A DNA stretch of 9,666 nucleotides from the NCBI GenBank assembly GCA_964547515.1, contig CAZJOA010000109.1:1-9666 (forward strand), written 5' to 3'. A model generated the notes under the pieces. The model saw only the letters and a list, made by a program, of their open reading frames with translations, had not been told where the DNA came from and did no database searches. A program made the position numbers and the translations under genes. The DNA comes from UBA11524 sp964547515 (lineage in GTDB: Bacteria; Bacillota; Clostridia; Christensenellales; Aristaeellaceae). Position 1 is the stretch's first letter, and every line of letters begins with the position of its first letter. Positions 1 through 6,108 of the stretch are shown here, in pieces.

Positions 1-11
1 GCATTGCTGAC

Positions 12-41
12 TTGACGCGGAACGCCCGTTTGTCCTATAAT
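12..41 (+). promoter_or_regulatory. Sigma-A-type promoter of the TetR-family gene
   Basis: A -35 box TTGACG (12-17) and a perfect -10 box TATAAT (36-41) are separated by 18 bases. Transcription should start near 48, leaving a leader of about 27 nt before the ATG at 75. The promoter lies inside the in-frame extension that would begin at a TTG at 12, which argues against that longer start. A small palindrome, AACG-CC-CGTT (21-30), sits between the two boxes. That is a plausible place for an autoregulatory TetR operator, but it is short and this is only a suggestion. Confidence 0.8.
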
Positions 42-74
42 AAGCCGAACGACGAAGACGAGGAGAGGGTGCAC

Positions 75-764
75 ATGCGCAAGGGGGACGAGAAGCGACA
101 GGCGATCCTGGATCTGTCGGAGGGGCTGTTTCTGGGTCGGGGGTATGCGCAGACGAGCATACAGGACATCCTGACCGCAGCGGACATGTCCAAGGGCGGA
201 TTTTACCATCATTTCACGGGGAAGGAGGAGATCCTGCGCGTGCTGTGTCAGCGGCGTGCGGAGCGTGCGGCTGACCGTGCCGCGGACGCATTGACGCATG
301 AGGACACCCCCATGGGGCGGATCAACGTGATCCTGCATGCGTATCTTCCCCTGTGCCGGGAGGAGGTATCCTTCGCGGCGATGCTGCTGCCGGCGCTGTC
401 AGGGGTGGAAGGGCGTGCGCTGGCGATGGTGTATCAGGAGGCGCTGTCGGAGCAATTCGTGCCGATGCTGCGCCGGGAGATCGCGTCCGCCGCAGCATCG
501 GGGGCGGTGTATCCCCCGGTGGACGACCCGGCGCGGATGCTCCTGGGGCTGCTGGATCAGGCGTGGATGACCTGGGCGACACGGCTGACGGCGGATGCGC
601 AGGCGGAGCAAAGGGCTGACCCGTTGGCGCTGCTGGACGGGATGAAGCAATACCGGCGGGCAGCGGAATTGCTGCTGGACGCACCCTACGGCACGGTGGA
701 GATCATGCGTGTGGAGGAAATGGCCGAGGCGGCGGAGAAGCTGCGCCGGGCGTGGGAGCGCTGA
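75..764 (+). CDS. TetR/AcrR family transcriptional regulator
   Basis: This is a DNA-binding regulator of 229 residues, a normal length for the family. Residues about 5-52 form the TetR N-terminal domain. The helix-turn-helix is seen in TSIQDILTAADMSKGGFYHHF, the classic pattern ending in G-x-F/L-Y-x-H-F, followed by a K-E-E-I-L helix. The remaining C-terminal part is the variable ligand-binding and dimerisation region, so the inducer cannot be read from sequence. The ATG at 75 is chosen because AGGAG (61-65) lies just upstream and the promoter at 12-41 would overlap any earlier start. The gene stands alone with its own promoter and terminator. Its neighbour on the right is convergent, so its target is either itself or genes outside the window on the left. 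TetR proteins usually repress and are often autoregulated; here that is inference. Confidence 0.9.
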   Translation: MRKGDEKRQAILDLSEGLFLGRGYAQTSIQDILTAADMSKGGFYHHFTGKEEILRVLCQRRAERAADRAADALTHEDTPMGRINVILHAYLPLCREEVSFAAMLLPALSGVEGRALAMVYQEALSEQFVPMLRREIASAAASGAVYPPVDDPARMLLGLLDQAWMTWATRLTADAQAEQRADPLALLDGMKQYRRAAELLLDAPYGTVEIMRVEEMAEAAEKLRRAWER

Positions 765-800
765 ATCGAATCCGGATCGAATCTGAAGCATCATAGGAAT

Positions 801-835
801 GCCGCACAGCCTCCGGGAGGGACTGTGCGGCGTTT
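801..835 (+). terminator. Intrinsic terminator after the TetR-family gene
   Basis: GCCGCACAG (801-809) pairs with CTGTGCGGC (823-831) as a perfect 9-bp stem. An inner CCTC/GAGG stem lies in the loop (810-820). The hairpin is followed by CG-TTTT, ending near 835. It sits 36 bases after the TetR stop codon. On the minus strand the hairpin also follows the ygiQ-type gene by about 15 bases, but there it lacks a clear U-tract, so termination in that direction would be weaker. Confidence 0.85.
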
Positions 836-846
836 TGCATGGCGGC

Positions 847-2796
847 TTACCGTCCGTGCCTGCGGGGGCGTCCGCCGTTGGATCCCCCGCCCCTGGCGTC
901 ATGGCGGCGGGACTTGGACGGCTGCTTGTCCGCATGACGGAAGGGCTTGGGGGCGTGGGCGGGATTGTCCCGGTGCGCGGTGCGCTGCGCGTCCCGATAG
1001 GGGTCGCGCTCCGGCGGCACAAGGCATTCGCGGCCGTGTCCGATCAGATCCTCCCGTCCCGCCAGACGCAATGCCTTGCGCACCAACTCGTGATTGCGCG
1101 GATTGCCGAATTGCATCAGCGCACGCTGCATGGACTTGTCCTCCGGGGAACGGGCGACGAAGACGGGCTTCATCGTGCGGGGATCGAGCCCGGTGTAGAA
1201 CATGCAGGTGGAGAGCGTGCCGGGGGTGGGGTAGAAGTCCTGCACCTGATCGGGCTGGAAGCCGATGTCCCGCAGATAGCAGGCCAATTCGATGGCGGCG
1301 TTCAGGTCGCTGCCGGGGTGACTGGACATGAGATAGGGGATGAGGTACTGCTTCTTGCCCAGCTTCTCGTTGACCTGGGCGTATCGGGCGCAGAAGGCAT
1401 CGTACAGCTCGCGGCGGGGCTTGCCCATCTTGTCCAGCACATAGGGGCAGACATGCTCCGGCGCGACCTTGAGCTGGCCGGACACATGGTGTTCGCAGAA
1501 TTCCCTGAGGAACGCGGTGTCCTTGTCCGCCATGATGTAGTCATAGCGCAGTCCGGAACGCACGAAGACCTTCTTCACCCGGGGCAGCTCACGCAGCTGA
1601 CGCAGCAGCGACATGAACTCGGTGTGATCCACCTCCATGTTCTTGCAGGGGGTGGGGAAGAGGCACTGACGCTGCCTGCACGTCCCGCTCTTGAGCTGCT
1701 TGAGACAGGAGGGCTTGCGGAAATTCGCCGTCGGGCCGCCCACATCGTGGATATAGCCCTTGAAATTGGGCAGTGTGGTCAGCAGACGCGCCTCCTTCAC
1801 GATGGATTCGGGGCTGCGGCTCTGGATGATGCGTCCCTGATGGAAGGTGATGGCGCAGAACGAGCATGAGCCGAAGCATCCGCGGGTGGAGGCGAGGGAG
1901 AACTCGACCTCCTGCAAGGCGGGGATGCCGCCCTCGCTGGCGTACATGGGATGCCAGGTGCGGGTGTAGGGCAGCTCGTACACCGCGTCCAGCGCCTCGC
2001 GGGACAGGGGCAGCACCGGCTGATTCTGGATGAGGTAGCGATCCTTGTCCTGCTGCTGACACATGCGCTTGCCGCGAATGGGGTCCTGCTCGTCGTACTG
2101 GAGGGTGAAGGCCTCGCAGTATTTCCGGCGATCCGCCGTCACCTCCTGATGGCTGGGCAGCTGCAGGCAGGTGGGGTCAGCCGTCTTGGACATATAGCAG
2201 ATGCCGCGGAGCTTCGGCAGCTCGGCGGGATTCATGCCGTCCGCGACCCAGTTGGCGCATTCGACGATGCTCGTTTCGCCCATGCCGTACATCAGGAGCG
2301 TCGCGCCCGAATCCACCAGGATGGAGTGGCGCACCTTGTCCTCCCAGTAGTCATAGTGGCTGAAGCGGCGCAGGCTCGCCTCCACACCGCCGATGAGGAT
2401 GGGCACATCGCGGTAGGCCTGGCGGATGCGGTTGCAGTAGACGATGGTGGCGCGGTCGGGGCGCATGCCGGCCTTGCCGCCGGGGGCATAGGCATCGTCA
2501 TGGCGGCGCTTCTTCGCCACGGTGTAGTGATTCACCATGCTGTCGATGACACCTGCGGAGACGAGGAAGCCCAGACGCGGCCGTCCGAAGCGCGTGAAGG
2601 CGCTGGCATCCTGCCAGGGCGGCAGGCAGAGCATCGCCACGCGATAGCCCTCCTTCTCCAGGATACGGCTGATGATGGCATGCCCGAAGGACGGGTGATC
2701 CACATAGGCATCGCCGCAGACATAGACGAAATCCGGTGCATCCCAGCCGCGCTGGCGGCATTCTTCCATCGTGACCGGCAGGAACTGCTTGTTCAT
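847..2796 (-). CDS. YgiQ family radical SAM protein
   Basis: This 649-residue protein belongs to the YgiQ/UPF0313 family of radical SAM proteins, whose substrate is not settled. The radical SAM cluster motif is CFGSCSFC, with the three cysteines at about residues 307, 311 and 314; these would bind a [4Fe-4S] cluster that cleaves S-adenosylmethionine. The N-terminal third carries the family's own domain, including GVEASLRRFSHYDYW. The region after the core (KVAPEHV, then FYPTPGTLSTCMFYTGLDP) matches the YgiQ C-terminal part. The last 50 or so residues are a low-complexity basic tail rich in R, K, H and P, as seen in other members. The start at 2796 is supported by GAGGG about 8 bases upstream; in-frame ATGs at 2814 and 2856 lack a ribosome binding site, and 2856 overlaps the promoter. 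It is transcribed alone, divergently from deoD. The family call is secure; the biochemical role is not. Confidence 0.93.
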   Translation of the reverse strand: MNKQFLPVTMEECRQRGWDAPDFVYVCGDAYVDHPSFGHAIISRILEKEGYRVAMLCLPPWQDASAFTRFGRPRLGFLVSAGVIDSMVNHYTVAKKRRHDDAYAPGGKAGMRPDRATIVYCNRIRQAYRDVPILIGGVEASLRRFSHYDYWEDKVRHSILVDSGATLLMYGMGETSIVECANWVADGMNPAELPKLRGICYMSKTADPTCLQLPSHQEVTADRRKYCEAFTLQYDEQDPIRGKRMCQQQDKDRYLIQNQPVLPLSREALDAVYELPYTRTWHPMYASEGGIPALQEVEFSLASTRGCFGSCSFCAITFHQGRIIQSRSPESIVKEARLLTTLPNFKGYIHDVGGPTANFRKPSCLKQLKSGTCRQRQCLFPTPCKNMEVDHTEFMSLLRQLRELPRVKKVFVRSGLRYDYIMADKDTAFLREFCEHHVSGQLKVAPEHVCPYVLDKMGKPRRELYDAFCARYAQVNEKLGKKQYLIPYLMSSHPGSDLNAAIELACYLRDIGFQPDQVQDFYPTPGTLSTCMFYTGLDPRTMKPVFVARSPEDKSMQRALMQFGNPRNHELVRKALRLAGREDLIGHGRECLVPPERDPYRDAQRTAHRDNPAHAPKPFRHADKQPSKSRRHDARGGGSNGGRPRRHGR

Positions 2797-2827
2797 GGGT
2801 GTCCCTCTTTTCATAGGAGCTATCCAC

Positions 2828-2856
2828 ATTGTAGAGGAAGGCGGACGGAAAGTCAA
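2828..2856 (-). promoter_or_regulatory. Sigma-A-type promoter of the ygiQ-type gene
   Basis: Read on the minus strand, a -35 box TTGACT (2856-2851) is followed after 17 bases by a -10 box TACAAT (2833-2828). Both are 5/6 matches with ideal spacing. Transcription would start near 2821, about 25 nt before the chosen ATG at 2796. This promoter and the deoD promoter face away from each other, with only 7 bases between their -35 boxes. Confidence 0.8.
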
Positions 2857-2863
2857 GTGCGGC

Positions 2864-2892
2864 TGGACAAACCCGAACGATCGTGGTACAAT
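2864..2892 (+). promoter_or_regulatory. Sigma-A-type promoter of the deoD operon
   Basis: The -35 box TGGACA (2864-2869) and -10 box TACAAT (2887-2892) are 17 bases apart. Each matches consensus at five of six positions. Transcription would start near 2899, giving a leader of about 32 nt. The GTG at 2883 that would lengthen deoD overlaps the -10 region, so it is unlikely to be the start codon. Confidence 0.78.
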
Positions 2893-2930
2893 ATCCGCAG
2901 AAAGAAATCATCCCGGAAGGAGCGATCCAC

Positions 2931-3632
2931 ATGATTCCGACCCCCCACATCACGGCCAAGGAAGGCGATTTCGCCCCCACGGTGCTCATGCCCGGCGACC
3001 CCCTCCGCGCCAAGTACATCGCGGACAACTACCTGACCGATGCCGTTCTGGTCAACAACACCCGCGGCGTGCAGGGACACACCGGCTTCTACAAGGGGAA
3101 GCGCGTGTCCGTGATGGCCAGCGGCATGGGCATGCCCTCCATCGGCATCTATTCCTATGAGCTGTTCAATTTCTACGGCGTGGAGAACATCATCCGCGTG
3201 GGCAGTGCCGGTATGCTCAGCGACAGGCTGAAGGTGCGCGACATCGTCGCCGGGATGAGCGCGTATACCAATTCCTCCTTCGGGGAACAGTATGGCTTTG
3301 CCGGACACCTCGCGCCCTGCTGCTCCTGGGAGCTGCTCAGTGCCGCGATGGCCGCCGGTGAACGGCTCGGTGCGCATATCGTCCCGGGTGCGCTGTATTC
3401 CTCCGACACCTTCTATGACGAGCGCCCCAACGGCAAGATCCTGCAAGGCCTGGGCGTGCTGGCGGTGGAAATGGAGGCCGCGGCGCTCTACCTCAACGCC
3501 GCCCGGGCGGGCAAGAATGCCCTGTCCATCTGCACCATTTCGGATGATCCCTTCACCGGGGAAGGCCTCAGCGCCGAGGAGCGTCAGAATTCCTTCACCC
3601 AGATGATGGAGATCGCGCTGGAGATCGCGTAA
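2931..3632 (+). CDS. deoD: DeoD-type purine nucleoside phosphorylase
   Basis: This cytosolic salvage enzyme cleaves purine (deoxy)nucleosides with phosphate to give the base and (deoxy)ribose 1-phosphate. The 233 residues match the usual length of the hexameric DeoD class. Expected active-site residues are visible at positions offset by one or two from the E. coli enzyme: His6, the PGDPLRA loop with Gly22 and Arg26, Arg45, Arg89 and Ser92 (RVGSAG), VEMEAA with Glu180-Met181-Glu182, SD at 204-205 and Arg218. The TISDD form with Asp205 fits the broad-specificity class that uses adenosine as well as guanosine and inosine. The start at 2931 follows AAGGAG with 8-base spacing. It is the first gene of an operon: the ferredoxin gene begins 15 bases after its stop. 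The linkage to redox proteins is not usual for deoD. Confidence 0.95.
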   Translation: MIPTPHITAKEGDFAPTVLMPGDPLRAKYIADNYLTDAVLVNNTRGVQGHTGFYKGKRVSVMASGMGMPSIGIYSYELFNFYGVENIIRVGSAGMLSDRLKVRDIVAGMSAYTNSSFGEQYGFAGHLAPCCSWELLSAAMAAGERLGAHIVPGALYSSDTFYDERPNGKILQGLGVLAVEMEAAALYLNAARAGKNALSICTISDDPFTGEGLSAEERQNSFTQMMEIALEIA

Positions 3633-3647
3633 ATCAGGAGGACGAGG

Positions 3648-3938
3648 ATGACCCGATTGATCCGGGAGGACGACAGGCTGCTCATCCGCGTGTGCGGGGG
3701 GATGCATTGCTCCGGCGCGGGCGGCGGACGTGCCATCGAAGCGGCCTTCTGCGCGGCGCTGGCGGCATGCGGCATTGCGGACAGGGCGGAGGTGCTTCGT
3801 GCGCATTGCCTGGGCGCATGCGCCGATGGACCTTGCGTGCGCATCGCCGGGGAACGCTTCTATGGCGTACAGGCGGCGGACGTGCCCGACCTCGTGCGGG
3901 AGGAAGTCCTGCCGAGGGTCGTCAGGGAGGACAGATGA
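3648..3938 (+). CDS. Small thioredoxin-like [2Fe-2S] ferredoxin
   Basis: This 96-residue protein is predicted to bind one [2Fe-2S] cluster in a thioredoxin-like fold, as in the NuoE/HoxE subunits of NADH dehydrogenases and hydrogenases. The first ligand pair is CGGMHC (Cys16, Cys21, C-x4-C) after a beta strand. The second is CLGAC (Cys53, Cys57, C-x3-C), followed by ADGPCVRI, the usual G-x-C-x-x-(G/A)-P pattern. An extra Cys62 is present. It is a stand-alone domain, much shorter than NuoE (about 160 residues), so it is more likely a small electron carrier than a complex I subunit. AGGAGG (3636-3641) precedes the start by 6 bases. It is co-transcribed with deoD upstream, and its stop overlaps the start of the flavin reductase-like gene, which suggests translational coupling and possibly a shared electron-transfer job. 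Confidence 0.85.
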   Translation: MTRLIREDDRLLIRVCGGMHCSGAGGGRAIEAAFCAALAACGIADRAEVLRAHCLGACADGPCVRIAGERFYGVQAADVPDLVREEVLPRVVREDR

Positions 3939-4492
3939 TGCAGAACGTGAAGCGCAAGTCCGTCGGCACGCACTTCTCCATGTGCGTCCAGCCCGCCTTT
4001 CTCATCGGGACGAACAATGCGGACGGGACTGACAATTTCGCGCCGATCACATGGGTCAGCGCCACCTGCGAGAAGGACAATGACTACCTGCTGGTCATCA
4101 GCATGTTCGGCACGAAGCGCACGAAGCAGAATGTCATCAGAACAGGCGTGCTGAGCGTGAATCTGGTCAGCACGGATATGCTGGGCCTGATGGATGCATG
4201 CGGTACACGGCACGCGAAGGGCGGCATTTCGTATGATGTCAGCCGGGGTGCTGCGGTGGATGTGCCTGTGCTGGATGCGAGCCGGTGGGTCTACGAATGC
4301 GAGGTCGTCCGTTCCGTCGAAACGGGCGAGTCGACAACGTTCTTCTGCCGGATCAGGAATGTTCAGGTGGACGAACGGCTGACCTGCAAGGATGCCTTCG
4401 ATGTGGATCTGACAAAGCTCGACCCGGTGATCTATTCGGGCATGTATCACAGCATCGGCAGGCTGCTGGGCAGGATCGGCGATTTTTCATAG
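3938..4492 (+). CDS. Flavin reductase family (FMN-binding split-barrel) protein
   Basis: The 184-residue protein has the flavin reductase-like FMN-binding fold. Family features include an early small-residue strand (AFLIGTNNADGTDNFAPITWVSATC, read across residues 20-44), the phosphate-contacting stretch TKQNVIRTGVLSVNLV (62-77) and a C-terminal tyrosine/histidine segment ending SIGRLLGRIGDF. Members reduce flavins with NAD(P)H or act as FMN-bound electron carriers; the substrate here is unknown. Two adjacent ATGs exist at 3935 and 3938. The second is preferred because GGGAGG (3925-3930) lies 7 bases upstream of it but only 4 bases from the first. Either way the start overlaps the ferredoxin stop. 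This is the last gene of the deoD operon and is followed 3 bases later by a terminator structure. Confidence 0.88.
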   Translation: MQNVKRKSVGTHFSMCVQPAFLIGTNNADGTDNFAPITWVSATCEKDNDYLLVISMFGTKRTKQNVIRTGVLSVNLVSTDMLGLMDACGTRHAKGGISYDVSRGAAVDVPVLDASRWVYECEVVRSVETGESTTFFCRIRNVQVDERLTCKDAFDVDLTKLDPVIYSGMYHSIGRLLGRIGDFS

Positions 4493-4494
4493 GC

Positions 4495-4531
4495 AAAAAG
4501 CCGTGGGTCAAGACGATCCGCGGCCTTTTTT
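4495..4531. terminator. Bidirectional intrinsic terminator between convergent genes
   Basis: The left arm GCCGTGGGTC (4500-4509) pairs with GATCCGCGGC (4515-4524), allowing two G-T pairs, around a 5-base loop. It is flanked by AAAAA (4495-4499) and TTTTTT (4526-4531), so each strand reads as a stem followed by a U-tract. It lies in the 43-base gap between the stop of the flavin reductase-like gene (plus) and the stop of sigF (minus) and can serve both. Confidence 0.88.
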
Positions 4532-4535
4532 GTGT

Positions 4536-5231
4536 TCATTCCGCCAGCGCACGCGCCAAGAGCGTGCGGATGACCCGTTCCCGGCGGCTGACCTGCATCT
4601 GGCTCATGCCCAGCACCGCACCGGCCTGTGCCTGCGTCATGCTCCGGCGGAAGCGCAGCCGGATCAGCCGCTGATCCATCTCCGGCAGCCGCGCAAGGAT
4701 GTCCCGCAGCTCCACGCGCGCCTGCCAGTCCTCCGGGTCGGCCAGTTCCTCCAGCGGCGAACGCCCCTGCTCCCCGCCGTCCGCCGAAACGACCGTGATG
4801 CCCTCCAGATGCAGGGTCAGCTCCGCTGCGTCCATGTGGAGCGCGTCCGCCAGCTCGGTGATGGCGGGCTTGCGGCCGAAACGCCGGGTCAGCGCGTCCT
4901 CCGCCTGACCAATGCGGCGGCGCAGACCGGTCTCGCTCCGGGGCATGCGGATGACGGCGCATTGGCGGTGCAGCGTGCGCATTTCGCCCAGGATCAACGG
5001 CGCGGCATAGGTGGAGAAGGCCGTCCCGCGTGCCGGGTCGAAGCGGCTGAGCGCCTGCATCAGGCCGATCACGCCCTGCTGATAAAGCTCCTGACGGGTC
5101 GCGGGGGAGGGCGGGAAGCGCCGGACGAGCAGCCCGACCAGGGGCAGCTGGGTCTCCGCCAGCGCCTGCATGGCGGATGTGCCCTCCTGACGGGCACGAA
5201 GCAGCGCCATGCCGAAGTCAGCCGTGTTCAA
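4536..5231 (-). CDS. sigF: RNA polymerase sigma factor SigF (SpoIIAC), forespore-specific
   Basis: This 231-residue sigma-70 family protein is of the sporulation (SigF/SigG) group. Region 2 spans about residues 45-95, with LYQQGVIGLMQALSRFDPARG and FSTYAAPLILGEM. Region 3 is near 115-145. Region 4.2 is the helix-turn-helix MTQAQAGAVLGMSQMQVSRRE (198-218), close to the TQ-x-EVA-x-x-LGISQVQVSR-x-E form typical of SigF. Its position after spoIIAA and spoIIAB identifies it as SigF rather than SigG, the early forespore sigma factor held inactive by SpoIIAB. The start codon is TTG (5231-5229), overlapping the spoIIAB stop by 4 bases. GGAGG lies 7 bases upstream, and no nearby ATG fits as well. The end of region 2 (HRQCAVIRMPRSE) differs from the usual LRDDG-type segment. 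Beyond that segment and the TTG start, the gene looks intact. Confidence 0.92.
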   Translation of the reverse strand: MNTADFGMALLRARQEGTSAMQALAETQLPLVGLLVRRFPPSPATRQELYQQGVIGLMQALSRFDPARGTAFSTYAAPLILGEMRTLHRQCAVIRMPRSETGLRRRIGQAEDALTRRFGRKPAITELADALHMDAAELTLHLEGITVVSADGGEQGRSPLEELADPEDWQARVELRDILARLPEMDQRLIRLRFRRSMTQAQAGAVLGMSQMQVSRRERVIRTLLARALAE

Positions 5232-5671
5232 TGCAGCGCCTCCGGGTGCATCCGCTTGCGCATGCGCACGATGGTGCCGCTGCCGGGGGTGGAGGCGACC
5301 TCCACATCGTCCATGAAGGTCTGCATGACCGCGAAGCCCATGCCGCTGCGCTCCTGTTCGGGGTGGGTGGTGAAGAAGGGCTCCATCGCCTGGGGGATGT
5401 TGGCGATGCCGCGTCCCCGGTCGGCCACCTCCACCGAGAGCGTTGCGCCGTCGATGACCGCGCGTACCTCGACCATGCCGCAGGTGCCCTCGTAGCCGTG
5501 GACGATGGCGTTGGTCACGGCCTCACTGACGGCGGTCTTCACATCGGCGATCTCCGCCACCGTGGGGGAGAGCTGCACGGCGAAGGCCGCCACCACCACC
5601 CGTGCGAAGGCCTCGTTCTCCGGGAGGCTGAGGAAGCTGACTTCCATCTCGTTGTGCCTGCTGCGCATCAT
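5228..5671 (-). CDS. spoIIAB: Anti-sigma F factor SpoIIAB (serine kinase)
   Basis: This is a GHKL-fold protein of 147 residues, the normal SpoIIAB length. It binds SigF and, with ATP, phosphorylates SpoIIAA. The N-box is EAVTNAIVHGY (residues 50-60, with Glu50 as likely catalytic base and Asn54 for magnesium). The G1 box is DRGRGI (84-89), and the ATP-lid/G2 box is ERSGMGFAVMQTFMD (107-121), nearly invariant in SpoIIAB. AGGAGG is 7 bases before the first of two adjacent ATGs at 5671. The start overlaps the spoIIAA stop by 4 bases and the stop overlaps the sigF start by 4, consistent with coupled translation that keeps the three proteins in fixed proportion. This partner-switch ratio is central to SigF control in Bacillus. 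Confidence 0.95.
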   Translation of the reverse strand: MMRSRHNEMEVSFLSLPENEAFARVVVAAFAVQLSPTVAEIADVKTAVSEAVTNAIVHGYEGTCGMVEVRAVIDGATLSVEVADRGRGIANIPQAMEPFFTTHPEQERSGMGFAVMQTFMDDVEVASTPGSGTIVRMRKRMHPEALH

Positions 5672-5991
5672 TGTGCCGCCTCCTTCCGATCGAGCTGACG
5701 GATGACCCTGTCCAAGCCGGACATGCGGAATATGCGCTGGATCTGCGGGTTCATGTGGATGACGCCCACATGCCCGCCCCGGTCACGCAGCTGACGATAG
5801 CGCCCCAGGATCACCCCGATGCCGGAGGAGTCCATGAATTGCAGGCGGGAGAAGTCCAGCACCAGCCACCGGACGGACGGTTCGGCAATCAGGCTGTCCA
5901 GCTCCCGGCGGACGCGCTGGGCGCAGCAGTGATCCAATTCGCCCGTCAGGCGGACGATCACGCTGTCGCCATCGCGGATGGATTGCAGCAT
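5668..5991 (-). CDS. spoIIAA: Anti-sigma F factor antagonist SpoIIAA
   Basis: A 107-residue STAS-domain protein. In its dephosphorylated form it binds SpoIIAB and frees SigF; SpoIIAB phosphorylates it and the phosphatase SpoIIE reactivates it. The phosphorylation loop is MDSSGIGVILGRY; Ser56, the second serine, aligns with the phosphorylated Ser58 of B. subtilis SpoIIAA. The early strand VIVRLTGELDHCCA also matches the family. The ATG at 5991 has AGGAGG (6006-6001) 8 bases upstream. That ribosome binding site lies in the arm of a strong hairpin (see the leader feature). It is the first gene of the spoIIA operon. Unlike Bacillus, no dacF lies directly upstream; the neighbouring gene there encodes a YdcZ-like membrane protein. 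Confidence 0.95.
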   Translation of the reverse strand: MLQSIRDGDSVIVRLTGELDHCCAQRVRRELDSLIAEPSVRWLVLDFSRLQFMDSSGIGVILGRYRQLRDRGGHVGVIHMNPQIQRIFRMSGLDRVIRQLDRKEAAQ

Positions 5992-5994
5992 AAC

Positions 5995-6025
5995 AAAAAC
6001 CTCCTGTGAAGATATTCACGGGAGG
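5995..6025 (-). promoter_or_regulatory. Hairpin plus U-tract over the spoIIAA ribosome binding site
   Basis: On the minus strand CCTCCCGTGAA (6025-6015) pairs with TTCACAGGAGG (6010-6000) around a 4-base loop: 11 pairs with a single wobble. It is followed at once by five Us (5999-5995). It therefore has the form of an intrinsic terminator. Its 3' arm contains the AGGAGG used by spoIIAA, so the same structure would also hide the ribosome binding site. It would act on transcripts arriving from the upstream operon. An RNA started at the proposed SigH promoter near 6019 would lack the CCTCC half that masks the Shine-Dalgarno. Confidence 0.7.
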
Positions 6026-6026
6026 A

Positions 6027-6056
6027 TAATTCCGGATGCGACAGTGGAAACCCTGC
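6027..6056 (-). promoter_or_regulatory. Probable SigH promoter of the spoIIA operon
   Basis: On the minus strand GCAGGGTTT (6056-6048) fits the SigH -35 pattern RnAGGAwww at all but one defined position. After a 12-base gap CCGGAATTA (6035-6027) fits the -10 pattern RnnGAATww at all but one. The spacing is within the 11-12 bases known for Bacillus SigH promoters, and spoIIA is a classic SigH target. The expected start point is about 6019, give or take a few bases. No good sigma-A promoter was seen in this gap. Confidence 0.6.
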
Positions 6057-6108
6057 GAAGAATCGGCACTCCTTTTGGCGGACGGAGGGAAGCGTCCGAC
6101 AGCTTTCG

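Noticed and set aside
12..74. TTG start at 12 for the TetR-family protein
   Set aside because: The extension contains the promoter of the gene and has no ribosome binding site, whereas the ATG at 75 has one.
799..2934. Long plus-strand open frames (799-1869 and 1951-2934) opposite the YgiQ-type gene
   Set aside because: Composition rich in His, Gly, Ala and Val without motifs, no ribosome binding site, and fully antisense to an intact radical SAM gene.
2853..3806. A 317-residue minus-strand open frame opposite deoD and the ferredoxin
   Set aside because: The plus strand encodes a complete DeoD with all active-site residues. The minus frame spans two genes and would run through the ygiQ promoter.
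4536..5231. Calling the sigma factor SigG
   Set aside because: SigG is similar in sequence, but linkage and 4-base overlap with spoIIAB and spoIIAA mark this as the spoIIAC gene, SigF.
4503..5698. Plus-strand open frames over sigF and spoIIAB
   Set aside because: Antisense shadows of conserved sporulation genes with overlapping starts and stops.
6079..6098. Hairpin CGGACG/CGTCCG after the YdcZ-type gene as an intrinsic terminator
   Set aside because: Only a 6-bp stem with an 8-base loop and no U-tract on either strand. The hairpin at 6000-6025 is the better terminator candidate.
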